Assembly: GCA_959604655.1 (NCBI GenBank)
Contig: CAUHCL010000029.1
Coordinates: 1 to 20,430 of the forward strand
Direction of reading: 5' to 3'
DNA length: 20,430 nt
Source of the DNA: an uncultured Alistipes sp.
GTDB taxonomy: Bacteria > Bacteroidota > Bacteroidia > Bacteroidales > Rikenellaceae
The notes below the pieces were generated by a model that saw only the letters and a list, made by a program, of their open reading frames with translations, was not told where the DNA came from and did no database searches. Positions 1 to 5,956 of the stretch are shown here, in pieces. Every line of letters starts with the position of its first letter. The first letter of the stretch is position 1. Both the position numbers and the translations under genes were made by a program.

Positions 1-22
1 TTTTCTCAATATTTTTTATTAT

Positions 23-50
23 GTTACCTTTTGTGTGGACAAAAGGTAAC
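23..50. repeat. Conserved 12-bp perfect hairpin, copy 1
   Basis: GTTACCTTTTGT (23-34) and ACAAAAGGTAAC (39-50) are perfect inverted arms around GTGG. The same arms with another 4-base loop occur at 19079-19106. Both copies lie next to the palindromic interspersed element on the same side of it, and both are preceded by an ATTTTTTAT-type AT-rich flank (reading the second on the minus strand). No T tract follows the arms, so it does not look like an ordinary terminator. Confidence 0.8.
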
Positions 51-139
51 ACCAACCGACACCAAGCCGAGAGCAATCATGCTTGCATGAATTGCCGAGG
101 CGCGAAGGAGGAAAACAAGCGTAGCGCAGTTAAAAACCA

Positions 140-281
140 CCGCGGTGAAACGATTTCGGGGTCGTCCTTGCGCCTGCGCTGAATCGGATGCCTTCGGCAC
201 TTTTGAAGCAATCAAAAGGTCTCCGATTCTTTACGCTCCGTCGCCGCGGCCGTCTTTCGTCCGAAATCGCTTCTGCCGCGG
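140..281 (+). repeat. Palindromic interspersed element, copy 1 (full)
   Basis: The outer arms are CCGCGG (140-145) with CCGCGG (276-281), and CGATTTCGG (151-159) with CCGAAATCG (261-269). The centre (181-229) is closed by GAATCGGA/TCCGATTC (181-188, 222-229). It contains two small hairpins: TGCC-TTC-GGCA (189-199) and CTTTTGA-AGCAA-TCAAAAG (200-218). Together these make a three-way junction. A second full copy lies at 18928-19068 and a truncated one at 20338-20430, both on the minus strand. The element resembles a MITE- or REP-like sequence in style, but no transposase is in the window. Confidence 0.8.
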
Positions 282-401
282 GATGTGCTGACGCGTGTGA
301 ATATTGCCCTCCGCAGGCTGCTGCCCGAATGCCTAAAGCAACCCTAAAACCGCCGAAGATAATTCTGCGGAGCGGTACGCCGACACCTTAGATATGAACA
401 C

Positions 402-437
402 ACAAAAGGCGTCACACAGCTGCGAGACGCCTTTTGT
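402..437 (-). terminator. Intrinsic terminator after the rpmB-rpmG-DUF4295 genes
   Basis: ACAAAAGGCGTC (402-413) pairs perfectly with GACGCCTTTTGT (426-437) around a 12-base loop. The stem foot is A/T-rich on both sides, so it can act in either direction. It lies about 60 bases past the DUF4295 stop and is the natural end of the minus-strand operon. Confidence 0.8.
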
Positions 438-496
438 ATTAAGTTCCGAGGATACCGCGCGCTTGCCGCGCCCTCCCCTTCAGCTTAATGCAAAAA

Positions 497-655
497 TTAT
501 TTTTCGGCGAAATATGCCTTTACATCGGCATCCTCGAGGATGTTCTGCTCCTTGAAAACATAGGCACCCGTCTTGTCCGATTTCACCATCTTGATGCACT
601 TGGTGTACTTCTTGTTGGTACCCGTCTTAAGTGTTGCAACTACTTTCTTTGCCAT
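497..655 (-). CDS. DUF4295 family small protein (52 aa)
   Basis: This is a 52-residue protein starting MAKKVVATLKTGTNKKYTK and ending DVKAYFAEK. That pattern matches DUF4295, a short basic protein of Bacteroidetes regularly encoded just after rpmB and rpmG. It begins 13 bases after the rpmG stop, so it is almost certainly co-transcribed. About a fifth of its residues are lysine, and the conserved core MVKSDKTGAYVFKEQ is present. Its position and charge suggest a ribosome-associated role, but I know of no proven function and that remains an inference. In Bacteroides the next gene is often ftsY; here a terminator follows instead. Confidence 0.9.
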   Translation of the reverse strand: MAKKVVATLKTGTNKKYTKCIKMVKSDKTGAYVFKEQNILEDADVKAYFAEK

Positions 656-668
656 AATCTACACAATG

Positions 669-851
669 TTATTTGATTTCACGATGCAGGGTCACCTTCT
701 TCAGATAGGGATTGTACTTGCGACGCTCCAGACGATCGGGTGTGTTCTTCTTGTTCTTGGTGGTGATGTAACGCGACATTCCTGCTACGCCGCTCTCCTT
801 CTGCTCGGTGCACTCCAGTATCACCTGCACTCTGTTGCCTTTCTTTGCCAT
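669..851 (-). CDS. rpmG: 50S ribosomal protein L33
   Basis: This 60-residue protein starts MAKKGNRVQVILECTEQKES and contains the L33 core YITTKNKKNTPDRLERRKYNP. L33 binds 23S rRNA near the E site of the large subunit. Some L33 paralogues carry CxxC zinc pairs; here only one cysteine (C14) is visible, so it is the zinc-free type. It sits 15 bases after rpmB and 13 bases before the DUF4295 gene in one minus-strand unit. Length and sequence are normal for the family. Confidence 0.96.
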   Translation of the reverse strand: MAKKGNRVQVILECTEQKESGVAGMSRYITTKNKKNTPDRLERRKYNPYLKKVTLHREIK

Positions 852-866
852 TTGTCAGTGCGTTGT

Positions 867-1100
867 TTAGTAAACGGCCTTGGGGGCGACAGCATCCTTC
901 AGCGCTGCGGCCAGACCTTTCTTGTTAATAGTTTTCATTCCGGCGGCGGTAACCTTCAGGGTCAACCAGCGGCCTTCCTCCTCCGACCAGAAACGCTTAG
1001 TCTTCAAATTGGGATTGAACTTGCGCTTGGTCTTACGGTTCGAGTGAGAGACATTGTTGCCGATCACTGCGCTCTTGCCTGTAATTTCGCAAACTTTCAT
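867..1100 (-). CDS. rpmB: 50S ribosomal protein L28
   Basis: From the ATG at 1100 this encodes 77 residues beginning MKVCEITGKSAVIGNNVSHS and continuing with the basic NRKTKRKFNPNLKTKRFW segment typical of L28. The open frame extends 20 codons further upstream, but that part overlaps the predicted promoter and 5' leader, and L28 normally starts M-x-x-C-x-x-T-G-K, so the internal ATG is chosen. It is the first gene of a three-gene minus-strand set with rpmG and the DUF4295 gene. A TATCTTTG box at 1148-1155 suggests its own promoter separate from rimM. Confidence 0.96.
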   Translation of the reverse strand: MKVCEITGKSAVIGNNVSHSNRKTKRKFNPNLKTKRFWSEEEGRWLTLKVTAAGMKTINKKGLAAALKDAVAPKAVY

Positions 1101-1126
1101 TGTTTCGTACTTGTGTTTAATTTGTC

Positions 1127-1155
1127 CACCCTCACAACAAGGGTGCGCAAAGATA
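1127..1155 (-). promoter_or_regulatory. Probable rpmB promoter (-7 box) with leader hairpin
   Basis: On the minus strand a perfect TATCTTTG box (plus 1148-1155) fits the Bacteroidetes -7 consensus TAnnTTTG. No clear TTTG lies 19-21 bases upstream. Just downstream, CACCCT and AGGGTG (plus 1127-1132 and 1140-1145) form a stem near the predicted 5' end of the transcript. That stem could protect the message or overlap the start site. Confidence 0.55.
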
Positions 1156-1268
1156 ATCAAAATTTATCAAAAATCGATCGTCGGCGACTATTTTTATCGC
1201 GAAGACGGGTTTTCGCCCGTTCCGCGCACGCCGCCGCCCGCGATTCCGAAGGCGCTGCCGCCCGCATG

Positions 1269-1781
1269 TCACAGCTCGGCTATCCCTTCGGGCAGTATCA
1301 TCTTCATATGGCGTCCGTCGAAATCGATATGGGCTATGAATTCCTCGGCCGCGGGCACCAGCCGCTCGCCGTCGCCGAAATCGATGCCGAACAGCGGATT
1401 CATGTCGCTGTCGTAGTAGTCGGTAAGCGTGCCCCGCAACTCGCCCGCCTCGACCGTGAAGCCTATAAGGTCCTCCGGATAAAATTCGTCGTCGGCCCCG
1501 CCGTCGTCGGCCATGTAAAGCACGCGGCCGATCAGTTCCTCGGCGCGGCGCGAGGTGTCGAAGTCGGCGAACTCGGCATTGGCGCCCGCCATGCCGCGCC
1601 GCTCGAACCGATCGCACCAGAGGGGTACGGGCAGCGAGTCGATCTCGACGAACAGCGGTGCGGCCTCAGCGTCGAAATCGGCGGGGAACGTATCGTACAG
1701 CGAGAGCGAAAGGCCTCCGCCGCCGGCCGTGCCGAACAGCTTGCCCACGCGGGCCACGGGTATCATCTCGTCGATGGTCAT
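1269..1781 (-). CDS. rimM: Ribosome maturation factor RimM
   Basis: The 170-residue product is a RimM-type 16S rRNA processing factor. It binds ribosomal protein S19 and helps mature the 30S head. The N-terminal beta-barrel part begins IPVARVGKLFGTAGGGGLS. The C-terminal PRC-barrel part contains EDLIGFTV, the NPLFGIDFGDGE turn and LVPAAEEFIAHIDFDGR, and ends MILPEGIAEL, all in family order. It lies downstream of rpsP as in many bacteria, but an intrinsic terminator (1813-1846) separates the two. Sequence conservation is weak at the N-terminus; the C-terminal half carries the assignment. Confidence 0.88.
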   Translation of the reverse strand: MTIDEMIPVARVGKLFGTAGGGGLSLSLYDTFPADFDAEAAPLFVEIDSLPVPLWCDRFERRGMAGANAEFADFDTSRRAEELIGRVLYMADDGGADDEFYPEDLIGFTVEAGELRGTLTDYYDSDMNPLFGIDFGDGERLVPAAEEFIAHIDFDGRHMKMILPEGIAEL

Positions 1782-1807
1782 AAATGGGGTTGTGTGGTGG
1801 TAATCGA

Positions 1808-1846
1808 ATAAAAAACCCTTGCGAGCGGAATCCGCGGCAAGGGTTT
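1808..1846 (-). terminator. Intrinsic terminator between rpsP and rimM
   Basis: AAACCCTTGC (1813-1822) and GCAAGGGTTT (1837-1846) form a 10-bp perfect stem with a 14-base loop. Read on the minus strand it is followed by a run of T residues (complement of 1808-1815). It sits between the rpsP stop (1872) and the rimM start (1781). No promoter box is evident in the 26 bases left before rimM, so rimM expression probably depends on read-through. Confidence 0.85.
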
Positions 1847-1871
1847 GCTTTGGCGAAGCGTCGCGGCCGAA

Positions 1872-2396
1872 TTACTCTGCCGCCTCTTCGGTAGCGGGCT
1901 CCTCGGCAGCGGCAGCCTCGGCTGCTTCTGCTGCGGCAGCTGCCTTCTTCTCGGCCAGAGCTGCTGCGCGGGCCTCCTTGATTTTGGCCTCGGCTGCGAG
2001 CGCCGCTTTCTCGGCGCTGTGAGCGTCGGCGGCGAGCTTGTTCACCTTAGCGGCGATCTTGCCCTCCTTCTCACCCATCCACTTGTTGAACTTGGCCTCG
2101 GCATCGCTCTCCGTGAACGCGCCCTTGGCTACGCCGCCCAACAGGTGCTTCTTGTATAATACGCCCTTGTACGAGAGACTCGCTCGACAGGTATCGGTAG
2201 GTTGTGCGCCTTTCTGTAACCAATCCAAAGCTCGGTCGAACTTCAGATCAATCGTAGCAGGATTCGTGTTGGGATTGTAGGTTCCCAATTTCTCGATAAA
2301 TTTACCATCACGTGGCGCTCTGCTATCTGCGGCAACGATATGATAAAAAGGAGCACCCTTCTTACCGTGACGTGCCAGACGAATTTTAACAGCCAT
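1872..2396 (-). CDS. rpsP: 30S ribosomal protein S16, with long C-terminal tail
   Basis: The 174-residue protein starts MAVKIRLARHGKKGAPFYHI, the S16 signature, followed by IVAADSRAPRDGKFIEKLGTYNP and an aspartate/leucine-rich segment to about residue 85. S16 is a primary binder of 16S rRNA in 30S assembly. The remaining 85-90 residues are far beyond the usual 80-90 aa length. The last 60 are an Ala/Glu/Lys-rich low-complexity helix (AEKKAAAAAEAAEAAAAEE). A tail like this is known in Bacteroidetes S16 proteins. A TACCTTTG box upstream and a terminator downstream suggest a mostly single-gene transcript with leakage into rimM. Confidence 0.96.
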   Translation of the reverse strand: MAVKIRLARHGKKGAPFYHIVAADSRAPRDGKFIEKLGTYNPNTNPATIDLKFDRALDWLQKGAQPTDTCRASLSYKGVLYKKHLLGGVAKGAFTESDAEAKFNKWMGEKEGKIAAKVNKLAADAHSAEKAALAAEAKIKEARAAALAEKKAAAAAEAAEAAAAEEPATEEAAE

Positions 2397-2456
2397 TTGC
2401 TATAAAATTTTGTTAGTTGTTATTAACGCAACCCTACACTCTCGGGGTTTCGGGCG

Positions 2457-2464
2457 CAAAGGTA
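2457..2464 (-). promoter_or_regulatory. rpsP promoter, -7 box
   Basis: On the minus strand TACCTTTG (complement of 2457-2464) matches TAnnTTTG exactly, about 60 bases before the rpsP ATG. The -33 region has only a weak T-rich match. It is divergent from the ridA promoter about 90 bases away. Confidence 0.6.
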
Positions 2465-2553
2465 CGCATTTTTTCGCAACAATATGGAAAAGAGCGGAAA
2501 ATATTTTCCACGTTTTTCCTTCCGCGGAAAAACCGTCTGTCAGACGCGGGATA

Positions 2554-2585
2554 TTTGCGGGTTCGGCGAGAAACGGCTATATTTG
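2554..2585 (+). promoter_or_regulatory. ridA promoter (TTTG, 20 bases, TATATTTG)
   Basis: TTTG at 2554-2557 and TATATTTG at 2578-2585 are separated by 20 bases. This is an exact fit to the Bacteroidetes primary-sigma consensus. It implies a leader of roughly 35 bases before the ridA ATG at 2626. Confidence 0.75.
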
Positions 2586-2625
2586 TAACGGCAAACGGAA
2601 TGTTGAAAATCATAACGCATACACA

Positions 2626-3000
2626 ATGAAAAAGATCATCGCTTCGCCCCTCGCGCCCAAGGCCGTGGGACCCTATTCTCAGGCCGTCGAGAACGACGGC
2701 ACGCTCTACGTTTCGGGCCAGCTGCCCATCGACGCCGCCACGGGCAAGATGCCCGAGAGCATCGGCGAGCAGACCCGCCAATCGCTCACCAACATCCGCC
2801 ACATAGTCGAGGAAGCGGGCTACACCCTCGCCGACGTGGCCAAGGTGACGGTACTGCTGGCCGACATAGCCGATTTCGCCGCCATGAACGGCGTCTACGC
2901 CGAATTCTTTACCGAGCAGATGCCCGCGCGCGTATGCTATCAGGTGGCTGCGCTGCCCATGGGAGCCAAGGTGGAGATCGACGCCGTGGCCGTGCGTTAG
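2626..3000 (+). CDS. ridA: RidA family enamine/imine deaminase
   Basis: From the ATG at 2626 the product has 124 residues, the normal RidA length. RidA hydrolyses reactive 2-aminoacrylate and other enamines/imines made by PLP enzymes, forming 2-keto acids and ammonia; it acts as a cytoplasmic trimer. Family features are SPLAPKAVGPYSQAV at the N-terminus, YVSGQLPID (G31), and the C-terminal signature PARVCYQVAALPMGAKVEID with the substrate-binding Arg102 and Glu117. The open frame continues 72 codons upstream, but that part covers the promoter at 2554-2585, so the internal ATG is chosen. No terminator is evident before the reductase gene 205 bases on. Confidence 0.95.
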   Translation: MKKIIASPLAPKAVGPYSQAVENDGTLYVSGQLPIDAATGKMPESIGEQTRQSLTNIRHIVEEAGYTLADVAKVTVLLADIADFAAMNGVYAEFFTEQMPARVCYQVAALPMGAKVEIDAVAVR

Positions 3001-3147
3001 CGGATCCCGCGAAAACCATTTTTTCATGCGATATGCGGCGGGGAGTATCCTCGGCGCATATTTTCCGCGTTTGTAGATAAGTTGTGGAAAAATTGTCCGC
3101 ACAAGCGTAGCGGTTCGCATCGTTTTTTCGGTACTTTGTATTCGGAA

Positions 3148-3172
3148 ACGCCGCCTGTCCCGAGGGCGGCGT
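3148..3172 (+). promoter_or_regulatory. Hairpin in the leader of the ribonucleotide reductase gene
   Basis: ACGCCGCC (3148-3155) and GGCGGCGT (3165-3172) form a perfect 8-bp stem with a 9-base loop, 33 bases before the nrdJ ATG. No T run follows, so it is unlikely to be a terminator for ridA. An imperfect promoter box (GTACTTTG) precedes it. I see no cobalamin riboswitch elements in the 205-base gap. Confidence 0.5.
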
Positions 3173-3205
3173 AACGGAAGAAAAATATAATACACACGAT
3201 AACCT

Positions 3206-5749
3206 ATGACTAAATCCGACAAGACCCCGAAAGAGGTCGGTTACAATGACGCGGTGGCGGCCTCGAAGGAGTATTTCGGCGGTGACGACCTGGCCGCGAC
3301 GGTGTGGGTAAGCAAATATGCGCTGAAGGATTCGTTCGGGCATATTTACGAACGCACGCCCGAGGACATGCACCGCCGTATAGCGGGCGAGATAGAGCGC
3401 ATCGAGAAGAAATATCCCAATCCCATGTCGAAGGAGGAGATCTTCGGCCTGCTGGATCGTTTCCGTTACATCATCCCCCAGGGTGGCCCCATGACAGGCA
3501 TCGGCAACGACCTTCAGGTGGCGTCGCTGTCGAACTGCTTCGTGATAGGCAACCGCCGCCATGCCGACTCCTACGGCGGCATATTCCGCATGGACGAGGA
3601 ACAGGTGCAGCTCATGAAGCGCCGCGGCGGCGTGGGGCACGACCTCTCGGAGTTGCGTCCCACGGGTACGCCCGTGCTCAACTCGGCCCTCACCTCGACG
3701 GGCATCGTGCCCTTCATGGAGCGCTATTCGAACTCCACGCGCGAGGTGGCGCAGGACGGCCGCCGCGGCGCGCTGATGCTCTCGCTCTCGATCAAACACC
3801 CCGACGCCGAGCGTTTCATCGACGCCAAAACGCAGTCGGGCAAGGTGACGGGCGCCAACGTGTCGATCAAGATCGACGACGAATTCATGCGCGCGGCGCT
3901 GGAGAACCGCACCTACCGCCAGCAGTTCCCCATCGATTCGGATAACCCCAAGATCGAGGTGGACATCGACGCCAAGCGTCTGTGGGACAAGATCATCCAT
4001 AACGCATGGCAGTCGGCTGAACCCGGGGTGCTCTTCTGGGACACCATCATCCGCGAGAGCGTGCCCGACTGTTATGCCGACCGTGGCTTCACCACCGTGT
4101 CGACCAATCCGTGCGGCGAGATCCCGCTCTGCCCCTACGACAGCTGCCGCCTGCTGGCACTTAACTTGCTGAGTTATGTCGACGAGCCGTTCACGCCCCG
4201 CGCCAGGTTCGATTTCGATCTGTTCCGCGAGCATGTGGGCAAGGCCATGCGTATGATGGACGATATAATCGACCTCGAACTGGAGAAGGTCGAACTCATA
4301 ATAAACAAGGTGGCCGAGGATCCCGAGGATGCCGACATCCGCCGCGTGGAGCTGGAGTTGTGGAAGAAGATCCGCGAGATGGCTCTCAAGGGCCGCCGCA
4401 CGGGTCTGGGCATCACGGCCGAGGGCGACATGCTGGCCGCGCTGGGCATGCGCTACGGCTCGGACGAGGCCATCGACTTCGCCGTGAGCGTACACCGCAC
4501 GCTGGCTCTGGAGGCTTACCGCACATCGGTGACGATGGCTGAGGAGCGCGGCGCGTTCGAGGTCTACGACGCCGAGCGCGAGCGCGAGAACCCCATGATA
4601 GCCCGCATCCGCGAGGCCGACCCCGAGCTTTACGCACGCATGGTCGAGCACGGCCGCCGCAACATAGCGATGCTCACCATCGCCCCGACGGGCACCACGT
4701 CGCTCATGTCGCAGACCACGTCGGGCATCGAACCCGTGTTCCGCCCCGTCTACAAGCGCCGCCGCAAGATAAACCCCTCCGACCACGACAAGAAGGCCGA
4801 TTTCGTCGACGCCATGGGCGAGAAGTTCGAGGAATACTACGTCTACCACCACCAGTTCGTCCGCTGGATGGAGAAGAACGGCTACGACACCGCCAAATTG
4901 CAGGACATATCGGACGAGGAACTGGACAAGTGGCTCAAGGCATCGCCCTACTACGGCGCCACGGCCAACGACATCGACTGGGTGGCCAAGGTGCGCATGC
5001 AGGGCGCCATACAGAAGTGGGTCGACCACTCGATCTCGGTCACGGTGAACCTGCCCAACGACGTGACGGAAGAACTGGTGGCCGACGTGTACCGCACGGC
5101 ATGGGAGTGCGGCTGCAAGGGCGTGACGGTCTATCGCGACGGCTGCCGCGACGGCGTGCTGCTCGACGCCAAAAAGAGCGAGCGCAGCAAGAACGACGAG
5201 GCCCGCGCGCGTCTGAAACGCCCCAAATCGATCCCCGCCGACATCGTGCGCTTCAAGAACGGCAGCGAGGACTGGATAGCGTTCGTGGGCTTGCAGGACG
5301 ACCGTCCCTACGAAGTATTCACGGGCAAGATCGAGGAGGACGCCATGTACATCCCCCGCAAGATCACCAAGGGACGTATAATAAAGGTACGCGAGGCCGA
5401 CGGCACCAAGCGCTACGACTTCCAGTATGTCGACCGCTACGGCTACACCAACACCATAGGCGGCATCTCGCGTCTGTTCGACGAGGAATTCTGGAACTAC
5501 GCCAAGCTGATCTCGGGCGTGTTGCGCCACGGCATGCCCATCGACAAGGTGGTGCACCTCATCGACGGCCTGCACCTGAACAGCGAGAGCATCAACACCT
5601 GGAAGACGGGCGTGCAGCGCGCGCTCAAACAGTACATCGCCGACGGCACGCGGTCGAAGGGCAAATGCCCCCAGTGCGGACACGAGGAGATGGCCTACCA
5701 GAACGGGTGTCTGACCTGCATGTCGTGCGGATATTCGAAATGCGGATAG
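3206..5749 (+). CDS. nrdJ: Adenosylcobalamin-dependent (class II) ribonucleotide reductase
   Basis: The 847-residue enzyme reduces ribonucleotides to deoxyribonucleotides using a thiyl radical generated with vitamin B12 cofactor, independent of oxygen. The catalytic loop NPCGE lies at residues 301-305 (radical Cys303, Glu305). The redox pair is Cys111 in SLSNCFV and Cys314 in DSCRLLALNL. The radical-enzyme segment NIAMLTIAPTGTTSLMSQ follows near residue 490. The C-terminal third has the extra domain common in B12-type enzymes (from about SIPADIVRFKNGSEDW) and ends in a cysteine cluster (821, 824, 835, 838, 841, 846) that looks like a zinc ribbon and may also regenerate the active-site disulfide. 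Length and motif order are normal. No class I or III partner genes are nearby. Confidence 0.95.
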   Translation: MTKSDKTPKEVGYNDAVAASKEYFGGDDLAATVWVSKYALKDSFGHIYERTPEDMHRRIAGEIERIEKKYPNPMSKEEIFGLLDRFRYIIPQGGPMTGIGNDLQVASLSNCFVIGNRRHADSYGGIFRMDEEQVQLMKRRGGVGHDLSELRPTGTPVLNSALTSTGIVPFMERYSNSTREVAQDGRRGALMLSLSIKHPDAERFIDAKTQSGKVTGANVSIKIDDEFMRAALENRTYRQQFPIDSDNPKIEVDIDAKRLWDKIIHNAWQSAEPGVLFWDTIIRESVPDCYADRGFTTVSTNPCGEIPLCPYDSCRLLALNLLSYVDEPFTPRARFDFDLFREHVGKAMRMMDDIIDLELEKVELIINKVAEDPEDADIRRVELELWKKIREMALKGRRTGLGITAEGDMLAALGMRYGSDEAIDFAVSVHRTLALEAYRTSVTMAEERGAFEVYDAERERENPMIARIREADPELYARMVEHGRRNIAMLTIAPTGTTSLMSQTTSGIEPVFRPVYKRRRKINPSDHDKKADFVDAMGEKFEEYYVYHHQFVRWMEKNGYDTAKLQDISDEELDKWLKASPYYGATANDIDWVAKVRMQGAIQKWVDHSISVTVNLPNDVTEELVADVYRTAWECGCKGVTVYRDGCRDGVLLDAKKSERSKNDEARARLKRPKSIPADIVRFKNGSEDWIAFVGLQDDRPYEVFTGKIEEDAMYIPRKITKGRIIKVREADGTKRYDFQYVDRYGYTNTIGGISRLFDEEFWNYAKLISGVLRHGMPIDKVVHLIDGLHLNSESINTWKTGVQRALKQYIADGTRSKGKCPQCGHEEMAYQNGCLTCMSCGYSKCG

Positions 5750-5796
5750 AAATAGTCGGGAGGTGCGTGAGAAAAGTGAAAAAAAGGATAGATTTC

Positions 5797-5827
5797 TTGC
5801 TTTTTTACTTTTTTATCTACATCTTTG
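5797..5827 (+). promoter_or_regulatory. Promoter of the OmpA-family gene
   Basis: TTG at 5797-5799 and CATCTTTG at 5820-5827 (one mismatch to TAnnTTTG) are 20 bases apart. The implied leader is about 120 bases and AT-rich, in contrast to the GC-rich surroundings, which suits a highly expressed gene. Confidence 0.55.
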
Positions 5828-5956
5828 CAACGTATATCCGATTGAAATATGCGTTTTGCCTTGTTTTTGCTTGTGAAAACATAAGGTTGCATACGTAGGA
5901 TGATTTAAGTGTAAACAGGTTTATTATTCACAGCACAATAAACTATTAAAAAAATT

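Larger units (their letters stand above)
1..496. other. Gene-free stretch: repeats plus an operon terminator
   Basis: No convincing protein gene is visible here. It holds a perfect hairpin (23-50), an imperfect inverted repeat at 73-95 (GCAATCATGC, TT, GCATGAATTGC), a full copy of the palindromic interspersed element (140-281), and the terminator of the minus-strand ribosomal-protein operon (402-437). The small open frames crossing it run through the repeat and recur wherever the repeat recurs, so I do not call them genes. Confidence 0.75.

Noticed and set aside
573..1811. A 412-codon plus-strand frame across 573-1811
   Set aside because: It is antisense to the DUF4295, rpmG, rpmB and rimM genes, all of which have recognisable products.
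3001..3205. Cobalamin riboswitch before nrdJ
   Set aside because: The gap is short and no B12-box-like core was found by eye.
2909..5683. A 924-codon open frame antisense to nrdJ, and similar long antisense frames over other genes
   Set aside because: It lies opposite a well-conserved enzyme gene in GC-rich DNA, where antisense stops are rare. The predicted peptide has His/Val/Ala-rich composition and no family features.
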